A DNA stretch of 64,000 nt from contig NW_025963551.1 of assembly GCF_910591885.1 (NCBI RefSeq), positions 310,001 to 374,000 of the forward strand. Direction: 5' to 3'. The DNA comes from Bombus terrestris (Eukaryota > Arthropoda > Insecta > Hymenoptera > Apidae). Positions 61,977 to 64,000 of the stretch are shown here, in pieces. Every line of letters begins with the position of its first letter. Within the stretch, counting starts at the first letter, position 1. Position numbers and translations under genes: made by a program. The notes beneath the pieces are model-generated. The model was not told the DNA's origin and did not search any database. It saw only the letters and a program-made list of their open reading frames with translations.

Positions 61977-64000
61977 GCGTGTCACAAACCAACGGTTTGT
62001 CACATAGGGTCATTGAAATATTCGCACCAGCTCCAGGAGACGGAAGTCTTTATTGAATTGCGTACTGACAAAAGTTTACAGTATATCAATATTTGTACAT
62101 AAATAGTAATATTTTCACATGGTACAGTTGCAACGTGAGGTCCGAAATCGCTGACAAATTAAGGTATTAACAGGAAATATATGCACGGCACCAATAGGTA
62201 TATGTATAGCTTGGAAATTGTAATCGTTGCTCGCTCGCTCCGCTCGCTCGTAAGAATCTAGTCCAACCTCACAACCGATCCGACACGTTCGCAAATTTGA
62301 AATTAGTCGCCTCCTTATCGGATAACGAACGCAAGAGGGATTGGTTTTAGGTTAGGCTATAGTTATCGGGCGAGCACAGGGAGCGAGGGTCGCGTAAGGG
62401 TGTGTCACAAACCAACGGTTTGTCACATAGGGTCATTGAAATATTCGCACCAGCCCCAGGAGCCGGAAGTCTTTATCGAATTGCCTACAGACAAAAGTTT
62501 ACAGTATATCAATATTTGTACATAAAGAGTAATAATTTCACACAGTACAGTGCAACGTGAGGTCCGAAATCGCTGACAAATTGAGGTAATGACAGGAAAT
62601 ATATGCAAGGCAATATAAGGTATATGTATAGCTTGGAAATTGTAATCGTTGCTCGCTCGCTCCGCTCGCTCGTAAGAATCTAGTCCAACCTCCCAACCGA
62701 TCCGACACGTTCGCAAATTTGAAATTAGTCCCCTCCTTATCGAATGGCGAACGTATGAGGTATTCGTTTTAGGTTAGGCTATAGTTTTCAAGCGAGCGCA
62801 GCGAGCGAGGGTCGCGTAAAGGTGTGTCACAAACCAACGGTTTGGCACTTAGGGACATTGAAATATTCGCACCAGCCCGAGGAGTCGGAAGCCTTTATCG
62901 CGTTGCCTACTGACAAAAGTTTACAGTTTATCAATAGTTTTACATAAATAGTAATATTTCCACATAGTACGGTGCAACGTAAGGTCCGAAATCGCTGACA
63001 AATTGAGGTAATAACAGGAAATATATGCAAGGCAATATAAGGTATATGTATAGCTTGGAAATTGTAATCGTTGCTCGCTCGCTCCGCTCGCTCGTAAGAA
63101 TCTAGTCCAACCTCACAACCGATCCGACACGTTCGCAAATTTGAAGTTAGTCCCCTCCTTATCGGATAACGAAAGCAAGAGGGATTGGTTTTAGGTTAGG
63201 CTATAGTTATCGGGCGAGCACAGGGAGCGAGGGACGCGTAAGGGTGTGTCACAAACCAACGGTTTGTCACATAGGGTCATTGAAATATTCGCACCAGCCC
63301 CAGGAGCCGGAAGTCTTTATCGAATTGCGTACTGACAAAAGTTTACAGTATATCAATATTTGTACATAAATAGTAATATTTCCACATAGTACGGTGCAAC
63401 GTAAGGTCCGAAATCGCTGACAAATTGAGGTAATAACAGGAAATATATGCAAGGCAATATAAGGTATATGTATAGCTTGGAAATTGTAATCGTTGATCGC
63501 TCGCTCCCCTCGCTCGTAAGAATCTAGTGCAACCTCACAACCGATTCGACACGTTCGCAAATTTGAAATTAGTCGCCTCCTTATCGGATAACGAACACAA
63601 GAGGGATTGGTTTTAGGTTAGGCTATAGTTATCGATCGAGCGCAGCGAGCGAGGGACGCATAAAGGTGAGTCACAAATCATCGGTTTGGCACATAGGGAC
63701 ATTGAAATATTCGCACCTGCCCGAGTAGTAGGAAGTCTTTATCGAGTTGCCTACTGACAAAAGTTTACAGTTTATCAATAGTTTTACATAAATAGTAATA
63801 TTTCCACATAGTACAGTTGCAACGTGAAGTCCGAAATCGCTGACAAATTAAGGTAATAACAGGAAATATATGAACGGCACCATAAGGTATATGTATAGCT
63901 TGGAAATTGTTATCGTTGCTCGCTCGCTCCGCTCGCTCGGAAGAATCTAGTCCAACCTCACAACCGATCCGACACGTTCGCAAATTTGAAATTAGTCGCC
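61977..64000. repeat. Monomers right of the 16-mer HOR
   Basis: Five units start at about 61977, 62400, 62822, 63244 and 63666; the last is cut by the window end. The first is an A::B hybrid with private caccagctccaggagacgg and cacatggtacag. The next two are a-like and b-like but keep older states (cattgaaatattc, cgaatggcgaacg, attcgttttagg). The fourth joins A to C after tacataaatagtaatattt, and the fifth is class B with ccgagtagtagg. Confidence 0.75.

Larger units (their letters stand above)
1..64000. repeat. Satellite DNA array, about 422-bp monomer, about 151.5 copies
   Basis: The anchor gtttacag recurs every 421-423 bp from 3 to 63763, which is 151 periods. Blocks shared by nearly all monomers are tccgaaatcgctgaca, ccgatccgacacgttcgc, ggttttaggttaggctatag, cattgaaatattcgcacc and tacataaatagtaat. 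All monomers have the same orientation. I found no insertion longer than a base or two: spacing between equivalent landmarks stays at multiples of 422 throughout. No unique sequence is present at either end. Long head-to-tail arrays of this kind are typical of eukaryotic centromeric or pericentromeric heterochromatin; that placement is inferred. No coding gene is supported anywhere in the window. Confidence 0.97.

Noticed and set aside
1..64000. CRISPR array or other prokaryotic spaced repeat
   Set aside because: The repeats are 422 bp and contiguous, with no unique spacers and no cas genes.
1..64000. Tandem gene family or rDNA-like array
   Set aside because: No long conserved coding frame and no rRNA or tRNA-like sequence. 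The unit is only 422 bp and drifts in all codon positions.
1..64000. Transposon insertions within the array
   Set aside because: Landmark spacing remains a multiple of about 422 bp across the whole window, with no extra sequence, terminal repeats or transposase-like frame.

Overview
The window is one uninterrupted block of tandemly repeated (satellite) DNA. I see no gene, RNA gene or mobile element in it. A monomer of about 422 bp (421-423) is repeated head to tail about 151.5 times. A conserved anchor, gtttacag, occurs at 3, 424, 846, 1268, 1691 and so on to 63763. The sequence is AT-rich, with two short GC-rich islands per monomer (one rich in gctc, the other in gagc) that are inverted copies of each other. 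Both ends of the window lie inside a monomer, so the array continues beyond it. Length, structure and lack of genes point to a eukaryotic centromeric, pericentromeric or other heterochromatic array. Each monomer carries TTAGGTTAGG, two units of the arthropod-type telomere repeat, but that is too short to name a host. I do not recognise the satellite family.

Three monomer lineages recur. Class A has ggtttgtcacatagggtcat and a gtatatcaatatttg segment. Class B has caaatcatcggtttggcaca and, one base longer, gttgcaac. Class C has ggtttggcacttaggg and usually cgaatggcgaacg. Many monomers are mosaics of two classes, often joined in the conserved tacataaatagtaat block.

Layout. 1-2530: alternating A and C (dimer period 844-845). 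2530-8510: mixed, with scattered duplications 11 or 16 monomers apart. 8511-18260: an 11-monomer higher-order repeat (HOR; 4646 bp) present twice plus a partial third copy. 18260-21360: dimers. 21360-25340: 5-mer and 2-mer duplications. 25450-36310: 4-mer duplications and a second 11-mer HOR (4645 bp), itself containing a 4-mer tandem duplication. 36310-42555: rearranged material including a shortened HOR copy. 42555-48464: modules built from four monomer variants a-b-c-d. 48465-61976: a 16-monomer HOR (6756 bp) present exactly twice, with order abcd-abcde-abcdefg. 61977-64000: monomers outside this HOR.

The most striking observations are a 26-bp stretch at 60113 that looks like an inverted copy of the opposite arm of the same monomer, a d::a hybrid monomer at 43822 that marks a one-monomer loss, the additive HOR architecture, and the contrast between the nearly identical copies on the right and the more diverged left part. 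HOR assignments were made by eye from shared variants, and block edges are approximate unless a junction base is named.
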